NCBI RefSeq assembly: GCF_009765355.1
Contig: NZ_VTHK01000002.1
Span: forward strand, 124,001-188,000
DNA length: 64,000 nucleotides
Reading direction: 5' to 3'
Source: Amycolatopsis anabasis
GTDB taxonomy: Bacteria > Actinomycetota > Actinomycetes > Mycobacteriales > Pseudonocardiaceae
The notes under the pieces are model-generated. The model was not told the DNA's origin and did no database searches. It saw only the letters and a program-made list of their open reading frames with translations. The translations under genes were made by a program, and so were the position numbers. Below are positions 1 to 8,699 of this stretch, in pieces; position 1 is the stretch's first letter; every line of letters begins with the position of its first letter.

Positions 1-2983
1 CGCACACGGGGTTCGTGTGGCCGGTCAGCCTCGCCTTCTCCCGCGGGCCGGCCGGGTCGCCGACGTCGACCAGGCGCGCGGTGTTGTCCCGGCTGCCGGT
101 GATCACCGTGCGCCCGTCCTGGCCGAAGCCCACCCGGCACACGCCGGCGGCGTGGCTGGTGAGAATCGGCCCGGGCAGGTCCCAGAGCCGCACGGTGCGG
201 TCGTCGCTCGCGGTGGCCAGGGTGCGCCCGTCGTGGTTGAACCCCACGGCCGCCACCCGGTCGTGACCGCTCAACGTGACCACCGGGTGCGGCTGGCGCG
301 GATCGGTGACCTCCCACAGCCGTACCGTGCGGTCCTCGCTCGCGGTGGCGAGCGTGCGCCCGTCCCGGCTGAAAGCCACCGCGCGCAGGACGTCCGTGTG
401 GCCGGACAGGGTCGCCAGTTCGGTGGGGTTGCGGGGATCGGCGACCTCCCACAGCCGGGCGGTGCGGTCGTTGGCCACGACGGCGAGGACGTTTCCCGCC
501 GGATTGAAGGCGAGGGTGTCGATATGGCTGGTCGCCGGGACCGCCGACGCCGCCGAAGACAGCGTGCTGGCACGCAGTTCGGCGCCGGCGAGATCCCAGA
601 ACCGCACGACGTCGTTCCGCGAACCGGTCACCAGCACCCGCCCGTCCGGGCTGAACGCCACGTTCCGGACCTCCTCGGCCCGGCCGCCGATCTCGGCCGG
701 TTCGCCGGGGGCCCGGCGATCGGTGACGTTCCACAGCCGCACCGCGCGATCGGTGCCCGCGGTGGCGAGGAGCCGCCCGTCGGGACTGAACGCGACCGTC
801 ATGGCCTCCTGCTCGTGCGCCTTGATCGTGGCGAGTTCGCTCGGGTGGCGGGGATCGGCGAGGTCCCACAGCCGGACCGTGCCGTCCCAGCTCGCCGTCG
901 CGAGGACCTGCCCGTCCGGGGTGAACGCGACCGCGACCACGTTGGCCGTGTGCGGGGTGAGCACGGCCAGTTCGACGGGGTGGTGCGCGTCGCGCGCGTC
1001 CCAGAGCCGGGCGGTGTTGTCCCAGGCCGCCGTCGCCAGCAGTTGCCCGTCCGGCCGGAACACCGCCGCGTTGACGTTGTTCGTGTGGTTCGTCAGCTGC
1101 GTGGCATACGGGGTGGCGAACGTGCTGAGCAGGCTGCTGCGGGCTTCGACGGTCGGCTCGAGCCGGTAGGCGGCGAGGCTCAGTTGCGCGGCCGTCGCCG
1201 GTCTGGTCGTCCGCAGGGTTGTCGCCTGGCCGGCGACCTTCTGGGACAGGGCCTGGTTCCGCTCCGCGGTCGCCGTGAGCTCCGCGCGCACCGCGTAGAA
1301 CGTGGCGCACAGGGCGAGCACCAGCAGGACGGCCAGCAGCGCGACGAGTTGCCGCAGCCGGCGGGTGCGGCGCCGGGCCGCGGCGCGCTCGGCCGCCTCC
1401 GCCGCCGAACTCGCCTCGAGGAACTCGCGCTCCCGTTTGGACAGTGCGTCGCCGTGGCCGCTCGCCCAGTCCTGAGCCAGGGCCAGATGGGTGCCGCGGT
1501 AGAGCGAACCGGGGTCGCGGTCGACCGCTTCCCACGCGTCGGTGGCCTCGGTGAGCCGCCGGTGGACGCGCAGCCCGTCGCGATCTTCGGTCAGCCATTC
1601 GCGCAGCCGGGGCCAGCCGCGGATGAGCGCCTCGTGGGCGACGTCGATCCCGCGGTCGTCGAGCGTGATGAGCCGGGCATCGGCCAGCCGGGTGAGGACG
1701 GTCGCGGTGTCCTCGTCGTCCCGGTCGAGTTCGCCGCGCGCCAGATGGCGTTTGGTGTCCTCGGTGCCCTCCCCGAGCGCGGTGAGCCGCAGGAAGATCT
1801 GCTTGGTGAGTGCCTGTTGCGGCGCGCTCAGCGTGCCGTAGACCTGCTCGGAGGTCTGGGTGACCGCCCGTTCGATGCCACCGGCGGATTCGTAACCGGC
1901 CAGGGTGAGCGTGTTGCCGCGGCTGCGCCGCCAGGTTTCCAGCAGCGCGTGGGACAGCAGCGGCAGCATGCCGGGCTGGCCGGTCGCGTCGGCGATGAGC
2001 CGGGACACCAGCGCGGTTTCCACCCGGTACCCGGCGTCGATCGCGGGCTGGGTGATCGCCCGGCGCAGTTCCTCGGTCGTCATCGGGCCCACCAGGACCT
2101 GGCCGTCCTCGAGCAGGGCGAGGAGATCGGGATGCCTCGCGAACCGCCCGCAGAAGTCGATGCGGGCGCCCAGGACGATCCGGCTGTGGCCGCCGGGATC
2201 GGTCGCCGCGTTCACCAGGGCGGCGAGGAATCGTTCCCGCTCCGCCGGATCCTGGCACAGCGTGAAGGTCTCTTCGAACTGGTCGACGATCAGCACGAAC
2301 TCGGTGTCCGGCCGGTCGCCGGTCAGTGCCTGGCGCATCGCCAAGCCGAGATCGCGGGGATCCCGCTCGAAATCGGTGAGCAGGCCGCCCGCGGTGACCC
2401 CGAGCAGGGTGCCGAGGTGGACGGCGCATTCCTGGAGCGGATGGGCGCCCGGGGTGATCAGGAGCGGCACCCGGTCCTCGGCGGCCCGCAGGACGGGCAG
2501 CAGGCCCGCGCGCAGGAGCGAGGACTTCCCCGAGCCGGACGCGCCGACCACGGCCAGGAAATGCTGCCGGCCCAGGCGAGTGGTGATCTTCTCGACCAGC
2601 CGCTCGCGCCCGTGGAACCGCGCGGCGTCGTCCGGCCCGAACGGCCGGAGGCCCGCGTACGGCGAACCGGTGGCCGGGTGCTCGGGTTCCGGCGGCGCCA
2701 GTGCCGCCGAGACCTCGTGCCAGCGTTCCCGCCACGCCTCCTCGTCGCCGCCGCAGGCGCGGACGTAGGCGAGGGTGACCGCGAGCGACGGCAGCCGCCG
2801 GCCGCTCGCCGCGTCGGACAGGGTGCCCGCCGAGTAGTGCGCGAGCCGGCTCAGTTCCCGGTAGGCCGGGCTGCCCGCCTTCTCCCGCAACAGCCGGAGA
2901 TCCCCCGCGAACCGCAGCAGTTCGTCGTCCCCGCCGCTCAGCGGACGTTCCGGACGAGGCAAACCCCTCACCTCCGCGCGCAT
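1..2983 (-). CDS. nSTAND ATPase with N-terminal HTH-like region and WD40 repeats (3' end cut by window)
   Basis: The gene reads leftward off the window, so its C-terminus is missing. Residues 15-75 resemble the small helical DNA-binding-like region found at the start of actinobacterial WD40 STAND proteins. A P-loop (GASGSGKSS) lies near residue 148 and a Walker B (LIVDQFEE) about 80 residues later. A hydrophobic segment near residues 545-563 looks like a single membrane span. It is followed by at least eight WD40 repeats (GH/AH...VAFSPDG...LATAS...RLWD), with a ninth starting at the edge. Such proteins are thought to be signal-sensing scaffolds. The target here is unknown. Start chosen: ATG at 2983; an in-frame GTG lies five codons later. 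The family call is firm, the function is inferred. Confidence 0.88.
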   Translation of the reverse strand, partial: MRAEVRGLPRPERPLSGGDDELLRFAGDLRLLREKAGSPAYRELSRLAHYSAGTLSDAASGRRLPSLAVTLAYVRACGGDEEAWRERWHEVSAALAPPEPEHPATGSPYAGLRPFGPDDAARFHGRERLVEKITTRLGRQHFLAVVGASGSGKSSLLRAGLLPVLRAAEDRVPLLITPGAHPLQECAVHLGTLLGVTAGGLLTDFERDPRDLGLAMRQALTGDRPDTEFVLIVDQFEETFTLCQDPAERERFLAALVNAATDPGGHSRIVLGARIDFCGRFARHPDLLALLEDGQVLVGPMTTEELRRAITQPAIDAGYRVETALVSRLIADATGQPGMLPLLSHALLETWRRSRGNTLTLAGYESAGGIERAVTQTSEQVYGTLSAPQQALTKQIFLRLTALGEGTEDTKRHLARGELDRDDEDTATVLTRLADARLITLDDRGIDVAHEALIRGWPRLREWLTEDRDGLRVHRRLTEATDAWEAVDRDPGSLYRGTHLALAQDWASGHGDALSKREREFLEASSAAEAAERAAARRRTRRLRQLVALLAVLLVLALCATFYAVRAELTATAERNQALSQKVAGQATTLRTTRPATAAQLSLAAYRLEPTVEARSSLLSTFATPYATQLTNHTNNVNAAVFRPDGQLLATAAWDNTARLWDARDAHHPVELAVLTPHTANVVAVAFTPDGQVLATASWDGTVRLWDLADPRHPSELATIKAHEQEAMTVAFSPDGRLLATAGTDRAVRLWNVTDRRAPGEPAEIGGRAEEVRNVAFSPDGRVLVTGSRNDVVRFWDLAGAELRASTLSSAASAVPATSHIDTLAFNPAGNVLAVVANDRTARLWEVADPRNPTELATLSGHTDVLRAVAFSRDGRTLATASEDRTVRLWEVTDPRQPHPVVTLSGHDRVAAVGFNHDGRTLATASDDRTVRLWDLPGPILTSHAAGVCRVGFGQDGRTVITGSRDNTARLVDVGDPAGPREKARLTGHTNPVC

Positions 2984-2996
2984 TGTTCAGAGCTTG

Positions 2997-3028
2997 TTGT
3001 TCGGCGTCCACGATGTGACACCGAATAA
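2997..3028. promoter_or_regulatory. imperfect 12-bp-arm dyad upstream of the WD40 gene
   Basis: Arms TTGTTCGGCGTC (2997-3008) and GACACCGAATAA (3017-3028) pair at 10 of 12 positions around an 8-nt centre. The dyad lies 14 bases before the WD40 gene's ATG, in the expected promoter/operator zone. It could be an operator for that gene or its own product. No regulator can be assigned. Confidence 0.4.
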
Positions 3029-3151
3029 CTCTTTTGCACTAGGAAGAAGGCCGGAATCGACCCGCGTCCGGAGGTGACCGGCGATGGAGGGGCGGTCGCG
3101 GAGGAGCGCCGCGCAGTGCGGCACGGCCTAGCAGGTCGCTGGTCCTGGAAC

Positions 3152-3173
3152 CCTGACCATTGTCGAGGTCAGG
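3152..3173 (-). terminator. hairpin directly after the epoxide hydrolase stop
   Basis: CCTGACC and GGTCAGG form a perfect 7-bp stem with an 8-nt loop, starting one base beyond the stop codon of the leftward epoxide hydrolase gene. There is no U-tract, which is common for high-GC actinomycete terminators. Confidence 0.45.
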
Positions 3174-4337
3174 TCAGCGCACGAGCCGGAAGAACGAGCG
3201 GACCTCGTCGACGAACAGCCCGGGTTGTTCGAAGGCGCCGAAATGGCCGCCGCGGTCGAGTTCGTGCCACTGCCGGATGTCGGTGAACCGCTTCGCCGCC
3301 CAGCGCCGGGACGGGCGGGGGATCTCCTTCGGGAAGATCGCGGCGCCGGTGGGCACCGCGATGGTGTCCACTATGGACTCGGTGAACCAGCCGGACACCT
3401 GCGCGAAGCTCTCCCAGTACAGGCGGGCGGCGGACGCGCCGGTGCCGGTCAGCCAGTAGAGCGTCACGTTGTCGAGCAGTTCGTCGCGGGTGAACGCGTG
3501 CTCGGGATGGCCGGCGCAGTCGGCCCAGGCCTGGAACTTCTCCACGATCCACGCGCACAGCGCGACCGGCGAGTCCACCAGCCCGTACCCGATGGTCTGC
3601 GGCCGCGTCGACATCTGGGCGGCGTAGCCGGAACCGTCCTTCCGGGCGCGCTCCAGATCGGCGAGCGCGGCCCGCTCCGGCCCGGTCAGCTCGTCGAAGG
3701 TCGCGGGATCGGGCGGCGCGAGCGGGGGATTGAGATGGATTCCGGCGAGCGGGCCGGGATTCTGCCGCGCCAGGCTCGCGGTGATGCTGGTGCCCCAGTC
3801 ACCGCCCTGCGCGCCGTAGCGCCGGTAACCCAGCCGGTCCATCAGCTCGGCCCAGGCCCGGGCGATCCGGTCCACGTCCCAGCCCGGCCGCCCCGGTTTG
3901 CCGCTGAAGCCGTAACCCGGCAGGGACGGGACGACCACGTGGAAGGCGTCGGCCGCGTCACCGCCGTGCGCGACCGGGTCGGTCAGCGGCCCGAGCGCCT
4001 TCTCGAACTCGAGGATCGAACCGGGCCAGCCGTGCGTGAGGACCAGCGGCAGGGCGCCGGGATGCGGTGACTCCAGGTGCAGGAAGTGGATCCGCAGCCC
4101 GTCGAGTTCGGTGCGGAACTGGGGGAGGGCGTTCAAACGCGCCTCGGTGGCTCGCCAGTCGTAGCCGTTCGCCCAGTAGGCGCACAGTTCCCGCAGGTAG
4201 GCCGCGGGAACTCCCTGGGACCAGTCGGCCACGGTCTCGGCTTCGGGCCACCGGGTGCGCTCGAGGCGTCCGGCCAGGTCGCGGAGGTCTTCCTCGGGTA
4301 CCTCGATCCGGAACGGCACCACCTCGTTACCAGTCAT
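3174..4337 (-). CDS. epoxide hydrolase, EHN-domain alpha/beta hydrolase
   Basis: 387 aa. The N-terminal 110 residues match the epoxide hydrolase N-terminal domain (PFRIEVPEEDLRDLAGRLERTRWP). The alpha/beta-hydrolase core follows, with the HGWPGS oxyanion-loop motif near residue 105. The nucleophile Asp is in GGDWGTS, and the catalytic His is in RGGHFGAFEQP near the C-terminus. Tyr residues that activate the epoxide are expected in the cap (YWLTGTG, ARLYWES). The family opens epoxides to diols through a covalent ester. The start ATG at 4337 gives the conserved 'MTGNEVVPFRIEVP' beginning. The gene has its own promoter (see the dyad at 4349-4382) and stands alone. The natural substrate is unknown. 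Confidence 0.93.
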   Translation of the reverse strand: MTGNEVVPFRIEVPEEDLRDLAGRLERTRWPEAETVADWSQGVPAAYLRELCAYWANGYDWRATEARLNALPQFRTELDGLRIHFLHLESPHPGALPLVLTHGWPGSILEFEKALGPLTDPVAHGGDAADAFHVVVPSLPGYGFSGKPGRPGWDVDRIARAWAELMDRLGYRRYGAQGGDWGTSITASLARQNPGPLAGIHLNPPLAPPDPATFDELTGPERAALADLERARKDGSGYAAQMSTRPQTIGYGLVDSPVALCAWIVEKFQAWADCAGHPEHAFTRDELLDNVTLYWLTGTGASAARLYWESFAQVSGWFTESIVDTIAVPTGAAIFPKEIPRPSRRWAAKRFTDIRQWHELDRGGHFGAFEQPGLFVDEVRSFFRLVR

Positions 4338-4348
4338 GGCTTTGAACG

Positions 4349-4382
4349 GTAACGGTGTGCACGCATACCGGTCAACCGTTAC
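4349..4382 (-). promoter_or_regulatory. promoter and operator dyad of the epoxide hydrolase gene
   Basis: A perfect inverted repeat, GTAACGGT (4349-4356) and ACCGTTAC (4375-4382), spans 34 bp. A third related half-site (GGTAACGG) lies at 4386-4393. Read leftward, a TTGACC -35 and a TTACCG -10 with 17-bp spacing fall inside the dyad, so a bound repressor would cover the promoter. Transcription would start almost at the ATG. No regulator gene is adjacent. Confidence 0.5.
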
Positions 4383-4399
4383 GGCGGTAACGGGTGGGT

Positions 4400-5020
4400 T
4401 TACTCGAAGCGGGCGGGGTCGCCCGCGCCGTAGCGGACGATCTCGGGTTCGTCCTGCGAGAAGTCGATGACCGTGGTCGGCTCGGTGCCGCATTCCCCGG
4501 AGTCGATCACCGCGTCCAGCACGTGATCGAGCAGGTCCTTGATCTCCCAGCCCTGGGTCATCGGCTCCTCCTGGCCGGGCAGCAGGAGCGTGCTGGACAG
4601 CAGCGGCTCGCCGAGTTCGGCGAGCAGGGATTGCGCGACGACGTGATCCGGGATCCGCACCCCGACGGTCTTCTTCTTCGCGTGCAGCAGCCGGCGCGGC
4701 ACTTCCTTGGTCGCCGGGAGGATGAACGTGTAGCTGCCCGGCGTCGACGCCTTGATCGCGCGGAAGACCGTGTTGCTGATGTGGACGAACTGGCCCAGCT
4801 GGGCGAAGTCCTGGCACACCAGGGTGAAGTGGTGCCGGTCGTCGAGGTGCCGGATCGACCGGATCCGGTCCAGGCCGTCCCGGTTGCCCAGCCGGCATCC
4901 CAGGGCGAAGCACGAGTCGGTCGGGTACGCGATCAGGCCGTCCCCGCGGACGATGTCGACCACCTGGCCGATCGAGCGCCGCTGCGGGTTGTCCGGATGC
5001 ACGTCGAAGTACTTCGCCAC
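4400..5020 (-). CDS. yciO: YciO/YrdC-type Sua5 family protein
   Basis: 206 aa, the same length as E. coli YciO, and readable along its whole length against it (IHPDNPQ..., YPTDS.(Y/F)ALGC, FTL.C.DL, TPG.YTFIL..TKEVPRRLL, PTTVID). The YrdC fold binds ATP and a carbamoyl or threonyl substrate. YrdC/Sua5 make threonylcarbamoyl-AMP for tRNA t6A. YciO itself is a paralogue whose role is less settled, so I do not assign t6A synthesis. The GTG start at 5020 sits about 7 nt after a TAAGCT -10-like box, suggesting a leaderless transcript. The gene is divergent from the MBL-fold gene at 5139. Confidence 0.9.
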   Translation of the reverse strand: MAKYFDVHPDNPQRRSIGQVVDIVRGDGLIAYPTDSCFALGCRLGNRDGLDRIRSIRHLDDRHHFTLVCQDFAQLGQFVHISNTVFRAIKASTPGSYTFILPATKEVPRRLLHAKKKTVGVRIPDHVVAQSLLAELGEPLLSSTLLLPGQEEPMTQGWEIKDLLDHVLDAVIDSGECGTEPTTVIDFSQDEPEIVRYGAGDPARFE

Positions 5021-5138
5021 GGGAGTGAGCTTAGGGATCAAGCCGTTCCGGGTCGCGGCAGCCCCGGCGGTGTTCTCCTCGTCTCTTCCCGGCGCTTCCC
5101 ACGGGCGTCCAGGCGCCGGACCGGTGATACTCGGACGC

Positions 5139-5930
5139 GTGCGCGACCTGGCCATGGCATTTCTCGGACATTCGACGGTCCGCCTGGAAGTCGCCGGACG
5201 GGTCGTGCTCACCGATCCGGTGCTGACCTCCCGGGTCGGCGCCCTGACCAGGGTGGTGCCGCCGCCGGACCCGGCGACCTGGCGGGACGCCGATCTGGTG
5301 CTCATCTCGCACCTGCACGGCGACCACCTGCACCTGCCCTCGCTCCGGCTGCTCGGCGTGGACGTTCCGGTGGTGGTCCCGCGCGGCGCGGGGGCGTGGC
5401 TGCGCCGCCGCGGCTTCACCCGGGTCACCGAACTCGGCATCGGCGAGACGTTCACCGAGGACGCGCTGGCGGTCACCGCCGTCCGGGCCGCGCATTCCGG
5501 GCATCGCTGGGGACCCCGGCTCACGCACGGCCCGCGGGCCCCGGCGATCGGGCACCTGATCCAGGCGCCCGGCGTCCGGGTGTACTCCGCGGGGGACACC
5601 GATCTGTTCGACGAGATGGCCGGTATCGCCGACGTGGACGTCGCCCTGCTCCCGGTGTGGGGCTGGGGGCCGAACCTCGGGCCCGGCCACCTCGATCCGG
5701 TCCGCGCCGCGCGTGCGGTCGGCCTGGTGCGGCCGGGGATCGCGGTCCCGGTGCACTGGGGCACGCTCGCGGTCGCCGGGCTCGCGCGCACCCCGCGGAT
5801 GCGCCGGTTGCTGGCCGAACCGCCGCGGGAGTTCGCCGCCGCGGTCGCCGCGGCCGGGCACGAGACCGCGGTGGTGGTCGCGCCGCCGGGAACCGAGGTG
5901 CCGCTGGGGGCCGCGGAGGGAAGGGCATGA
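5139..5930 (+). CDS. metallo-beta-lactamase-fold hydrolase (UlaG-like)
   Basis: 263 aa. It starts with LGHSTVRLEVAGRVVLTDPVL, typical of the UlaG/UPF0173 branch of the MBL fold. The zinc motif SHLHGDHLH is near residue 55, and the later ligands lie in AHSGHR, AGDTDL and VHWGT. The family hydrolyses phosphoesters or lactones; the substrate is unknown. Start: GTG at 5139, seven bases after a possible -10 (ATACTC); an ATG at 5154 (MAFLGHS) is the alternative. The stop TGA is read from an ATGA that also starts the mini-ORF of the 77-bp element. The DedA and phosphatase genes follow in the same direction. Confidence 0.85.
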   Translation: MRDLAMAFLGHSTVRLEVAGRVVLTDPVLTSRVGALTRVVPPPDPATWRDADLVLISHLHGDHLHLPSLRLLGVDVPVVVPRGAGAWLRRRGFTRVTELGIGETFTEDALAVTAVRAAHSGHRWGPRLTHGPRAPAIGHLIQAPGVRVYSAGDTDLFDEMAGIADVDVALLPVWGWGPNLGPGHLDPVRAARAVGLVRPGIAVPVHWGTLAVAGLARTPRMRRLLAEPPREFAAAVAAAGHETAVVVAPPGTEVPLGAAEGRA

Positions 5931-6003
5931 GCGAGCTTGCGAGCGAATCATTCAACACCGCGCATCTGGCGAATGCCACGCGGAGCGTCAGCGGAGCGGG
6001 CGC
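5927..6003 (+). repeat. 77-bp MIRU-like element with a coupled 26-codon mini-ORF
   Basis: ATGAGC occurs at 5927 and again at 6004, exactly 77 bp apart. The first ATGA contains the stop of the MBL-fold gene and the start of a 26-codon reading frame (MSELASESFNTAHLANATRS...). That frame ends on the TGA inside the second ATGA, which is also the DedA start. Without the 77 bp, the two genes would share one ATGA overlap, so the segment looks inserted with the six-base target repeated. Mycobacterial interspersed repetitive units have the same size and architecture. The sequence itself is not one I can match to a published consensus. Confidence 0.6.
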
Positions 6004-6597
6004 ATGAGCAGTTGGACGGATCCCGCGTCGATCGGCTACCCGGCGCTGTTCGGCGGCGTCCTGCTCGGCTCGATCATCCCGGTCGTGCCCACCGGCGCGG
6101 TGGTCGGCGCGGCGGCCGCGGTCGCGATGACCACGCCGCACCTCTCGCTCCCGATCGTCATTCTGCTCTCCACCGTCGGCGCCTACCTCGGTGACGTGAT
6201 CACCTTCGGCCTCGCCCGGTTCGGCAGCGACGCCGCGGTCCGCTGGATCGCGCGCCGCCAGCAGGCCGATCGGCTGGCCAAGGTGCGCGACCAGTTCGTC
6301 CGGCGCGGCTGGCAGCTCGTGGTGATCGGCCGCCTGGTCCCGGCGGGCCGGATCCCGGTGCTGCTCGCGGCCGGGGCGCTCGCCTACCCGTGGCGCAAAC
6401 TGCTGGGCACCGCGTTCGGCGCCTGCCTGCTGTGGGCGCTGGCCTACGCCCTGCTCGGCATCGTCAGCGGGGGCATCTTCGATTCACCGCTGGTGGCCAC
6501 CCTGCTGGCGACCGCCCTCGTGCTGCTGGTGACCGTGGTGTCCAGCCTGGTGAACAGGCGCCGGAAGGCGAAGATCTCCGCGGCGGACCGATCGTGA
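6004..6597 (+). CDS. DedA family (SNARE-associated) membrane protein
   Basis: 197 aa with about five hydrophobic segments. The DedA-type layout is visible: an N-terminal re-entrant region (LFGGVLLGSIIPVVPTGAVVGAAAA), the central GAYLGDVITFGLARFGSDAAVRWI, then RGWQLVVIGRLVPAGRIPVLLAAGALAYPWRKL, which carries the conserved GR.(V/I)P.gR.p...aG...... core. DedA proteins act in lipid-carrier flipping (undecaprenyl phosphate or phosphatidylethanolamine) and membrane homeostasis. The ATG at 6004 overlaps the mini-ORF stop, and the gene's own stop overlaps the GTG of the next gene (GTGA), so all are probably one operon. Confidence 0.9.
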   Translation: MSSWTDPASIGYPALFGGVLLGSIIPVVPTGAVVGAAAAVAMTTPHLSLPIVILLSTVGAYLGDVITFGLARFGSDAAVRWIARRQQADRLAKVRDQFVRRGWQLVVIGRLVPAGRIPVLLAAGALAYPWRKLLGTAFGACLLWALAYALLGIVSGGIFDSPLVATLLATALVLLVTVVSSLVNRRRKAKISAADRS

Positions 6598-8699
6598 CCA
6601 GCCCGCACCGTGGCCGGTTGCTGCGCGGCGGGCGGATGGCCGCCCGGATCGTGCTGATCTGGGCCGCGGTCACCGGCGCCCTGCTCGGGCTGGACGCCCT
6701 GCTGCCCGGGTTCGCGATGCACCACTGGTGGCAGCCCACGGTCTGCGCGCTGCTGCTCGGCACGCTCACCGCCGGGCTGTGGCCGCTGGTGCTGCGGATC
6801 GCCCTGCCGGTCGTGCTGTTCTCGCTCGGCCTGGGGAGTTTCCTGCTGATCAGCGCGGGCACCCTGGCGATCTTCAAGGCCGTGCCCGGGGTGGAGATCG
6901 CCGATTTCCGGACCGCGGTCGCGGTGACGGTCGGCATGTCCGCGGTCGGCGCGCTGATGAGCAGCCTGCTGGCCATCGACCGCGAGGAGATCTTCTTCCG
7001 CCGGGTCGCCCGCCGGAGCGCGGCGGGCGCGGGCTCCGGCGACGAACCGCCCGGGGTGATCTTCCTGCAGGTGGACGGCCTGGCGCACGACGTCGTCCAG
7101 CGCGCGGTGCGGGACGGCGACATGCCCACGCTCGCGGCGTGGCTCGCCGAGGACAGCCACGCGCTGACCCCGTGGCACACCGACTGGAGTTCGCAGACCG
7201 GGGCCAGCGTCTGCGGCATCCTGCACGGGTCCAATCACGACATTCTCGGTTTCCGCTGGTACGAAAAGGATCGCGACCACGTGATGGCCTGCGCGCATCC
7301 CCGGGACGCCGCCGAGATCGAGCGGCGGCACTCGAATGGGCGCGGCCTGCTCGCGGGGGACGGGGCGAGCCGGGGCAACCTGTTCACCGGCGACGCGCCG
7401 CACGTCAGCCTCACCATGAGCGCGGTTTCGGTGCTGGTGCCCAAGGGGCTGCGCCGCCGTCGCCGGGATCGGGTGGGCGCCGGGTACTTCGCCTACTTCG
7501 CCAGCCCGGTGAACCTGGTCCGCACGGTGGCCGCCGCGCTGGCCGACGTCGTCCGGGAACTGCTGGCGGCGGCCCGCCAGCGCCGGGCGAACGTGCGGCC
7601 CCGGGTCCGCCGCGGCGGCCTGTACCCGCTGGCCCGCCCGGGCACCACGGTGATCGCGCGGGACGTCGTCGTCTGGGCGATCATCGAGGACATGCTGGCC
7701 GGGCGGCCGGTGGTGTACGCCGACTTCCTCGGCTACGACGAGGTGGCGCACCACTCCGGGATCGAACGGTTCGACACGCTCGCCGTGCTGCGCGACATCG
7801 ACCGGCAGATCCACCGGCTCCACCGGGCGTCCCGGCTCGGCCCGCGCCGCTACCACCTCGTGGTGCTCTCCGACCACGGCCAGACCCAGGGCTGGGCCTT
7901 CGCCGACCGGTTCGGCGAGCGGATCGAGGAGGTCGTCGGCCGGTTGTGCGGGGACGGGCACGGCGAACCGTGCCGCGGTCATGACGCGCGGCGGCCCGCG
8001 GAGGGCTGGCAGATGGGCGCCGCGCTGGCCGAGGCGACCTCCGGCGGCGGCCTGATCGCGCGGCGCCTGCGGGCCCGGGTGGAGCGGGCGGGGACCGCGG
8101 AGGACCGGACCCGCACGGAAAGCGGGGCGCCGGGAACCGTGGCCCGCGCGGCGCCCGGGGTCGTCGTGGTGGTCTCCGGCCACCTGGCCATGGTGTCGTT
8201 CACCGAGCACGCGGGCCGCGTTCCGCTGGAGACCATCGAACGCGAGTTCCCGCGGCTGCTGCCCGCGCTCGTGGACCACGACGGCGTCGGGTTCATGCTG
8301 GTGCGCAGCGAGCAGTTCGGCCCGGTGGTGCTCGGGCGCGACGGGCTGCGGAGGCTGGCCACCGGCGTGGTGATCGGCGAGGATCCGCTCGTTCCGTACG
8401 GCGAGCACGCCGCCGATCTCGTCCGGCGGGTGGACGAGTTCCCGCACTGCGCCGACATCATGATCAACAGCCGGTACGACCCGGAGACGCAGAACGCGTC
8501 GCCGTTCGAGCCGCACGTCGGTTCGCACGGCGGGCTCGGCGGCCCGCAGAACCGGGGATTTCTCCTGTACCCCAAGGAGTTGCCGCCACCGGGCGCGGTG
8601 GTCGGCGCGGAGGCGCTGCACCGCGTGTTCCGCGACTGGCTCAGCCACCTCGGCCACCCGGTCCCCGGCGAGGCGGACACTCCCGCCGCGGTGAACTGA
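6594..8699 (+). CDS. membrane-anchored alkaline phosphatase superfamily protein with N-terminal holin-like four-TM domain
   Basis: 701 aa. Residues 1-130 contain about four membrane segments, like the 'phage holin family' domain of actinobacteria. An Arg-rich linker follows. From about residue 150 an alkaline-phosphatase/phosphodiesterase fold runs to the end: VIFLQVDGLAHDVV with a metal-binding Asp, the putative nucleophile region TDWSSQTGAS, the metal ligands YADFLGYDEVAHHSG and VVLSDHGQTQG, and a C-terminal SHGGLGGPQ. A membrane phosphodiesterase or phosphatase acting on lipid or wall material is inferred. GTG start, 4-nt overlap with dedA. The shared operon with DedA suggests a lipid-carrier or membrane-lipid link. 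The substrate is unknown. Confidence 0.82.
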   Translation: MTSPHRGRLLRGGRMAARIVLIWAAVTGALLGLDALLPGFAMHHWWQPTVCALLLGTLTAGLWPLVLRIALPVVLFSLGLGSFLLISAGTLAIFKAVPGVEIADFRTAVAVTVGMSAVGALMSSLLAIDREEIFFRRVARRSAAGAGSGDEPPGVIFLQVDGLAHDVVQRAVRDGDMPTLAAWLAEDSHALTPWHTDWSSQTGASVCGILHGSNHDILGFRWYEKDRDHVMACAHPRDAAEIERRHSNGRGLLAGDGASRGNLFTGDAPHVSLTMSAVSVLVPKGLRRRRRDRVGAGYFAYFASPVNLVRTVAAALADVVRELLAAARQRRANVRPRVRRGGLYPLARPGTTVIARDVVVWAIIEDMLAGRPVVYADFLGYDEVAHHSGIERFDTLAVLRDIDRQIHRLHRASRLGPRRYHLVVLSDHGQTQGWAFADRFGERIEEVVGRLCGDGHGEPCRGHDARRPAEGWQMGAALAEATSGGGLIARRLRARVERAGTAEDRTRTESGAPGTVARAAPGVVVVVSGHLAMVSFTEHAGRVPLETIEREFPRLLPALVDHDGVGFMLVRSEQFGPVVLGRDGLRRLATGVVIGEDPLVPYGEHAADLVRRVDEFPHCADIMINSRYDPETQNASPFEPHVGSHGGLGGPQNRGFLLYPKELPPPGAVVGAEALHRVFRDWLSHLGHPVPGEADTPAAVN

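Noticed and set aside
1..2983. Phage-defence island at the left edge
   Set aside because: A single STAND protein, cut off by the window, without nuclease or other defence partners in view.
17..3028. A 1003-codon open frame opposite the WD40 gene
   Set aside because: Its protein is Arg/Gly/Pro-rich low-complexity, typical of antisense frames in high-GC DNA, and the minus frame has full domain motifs.
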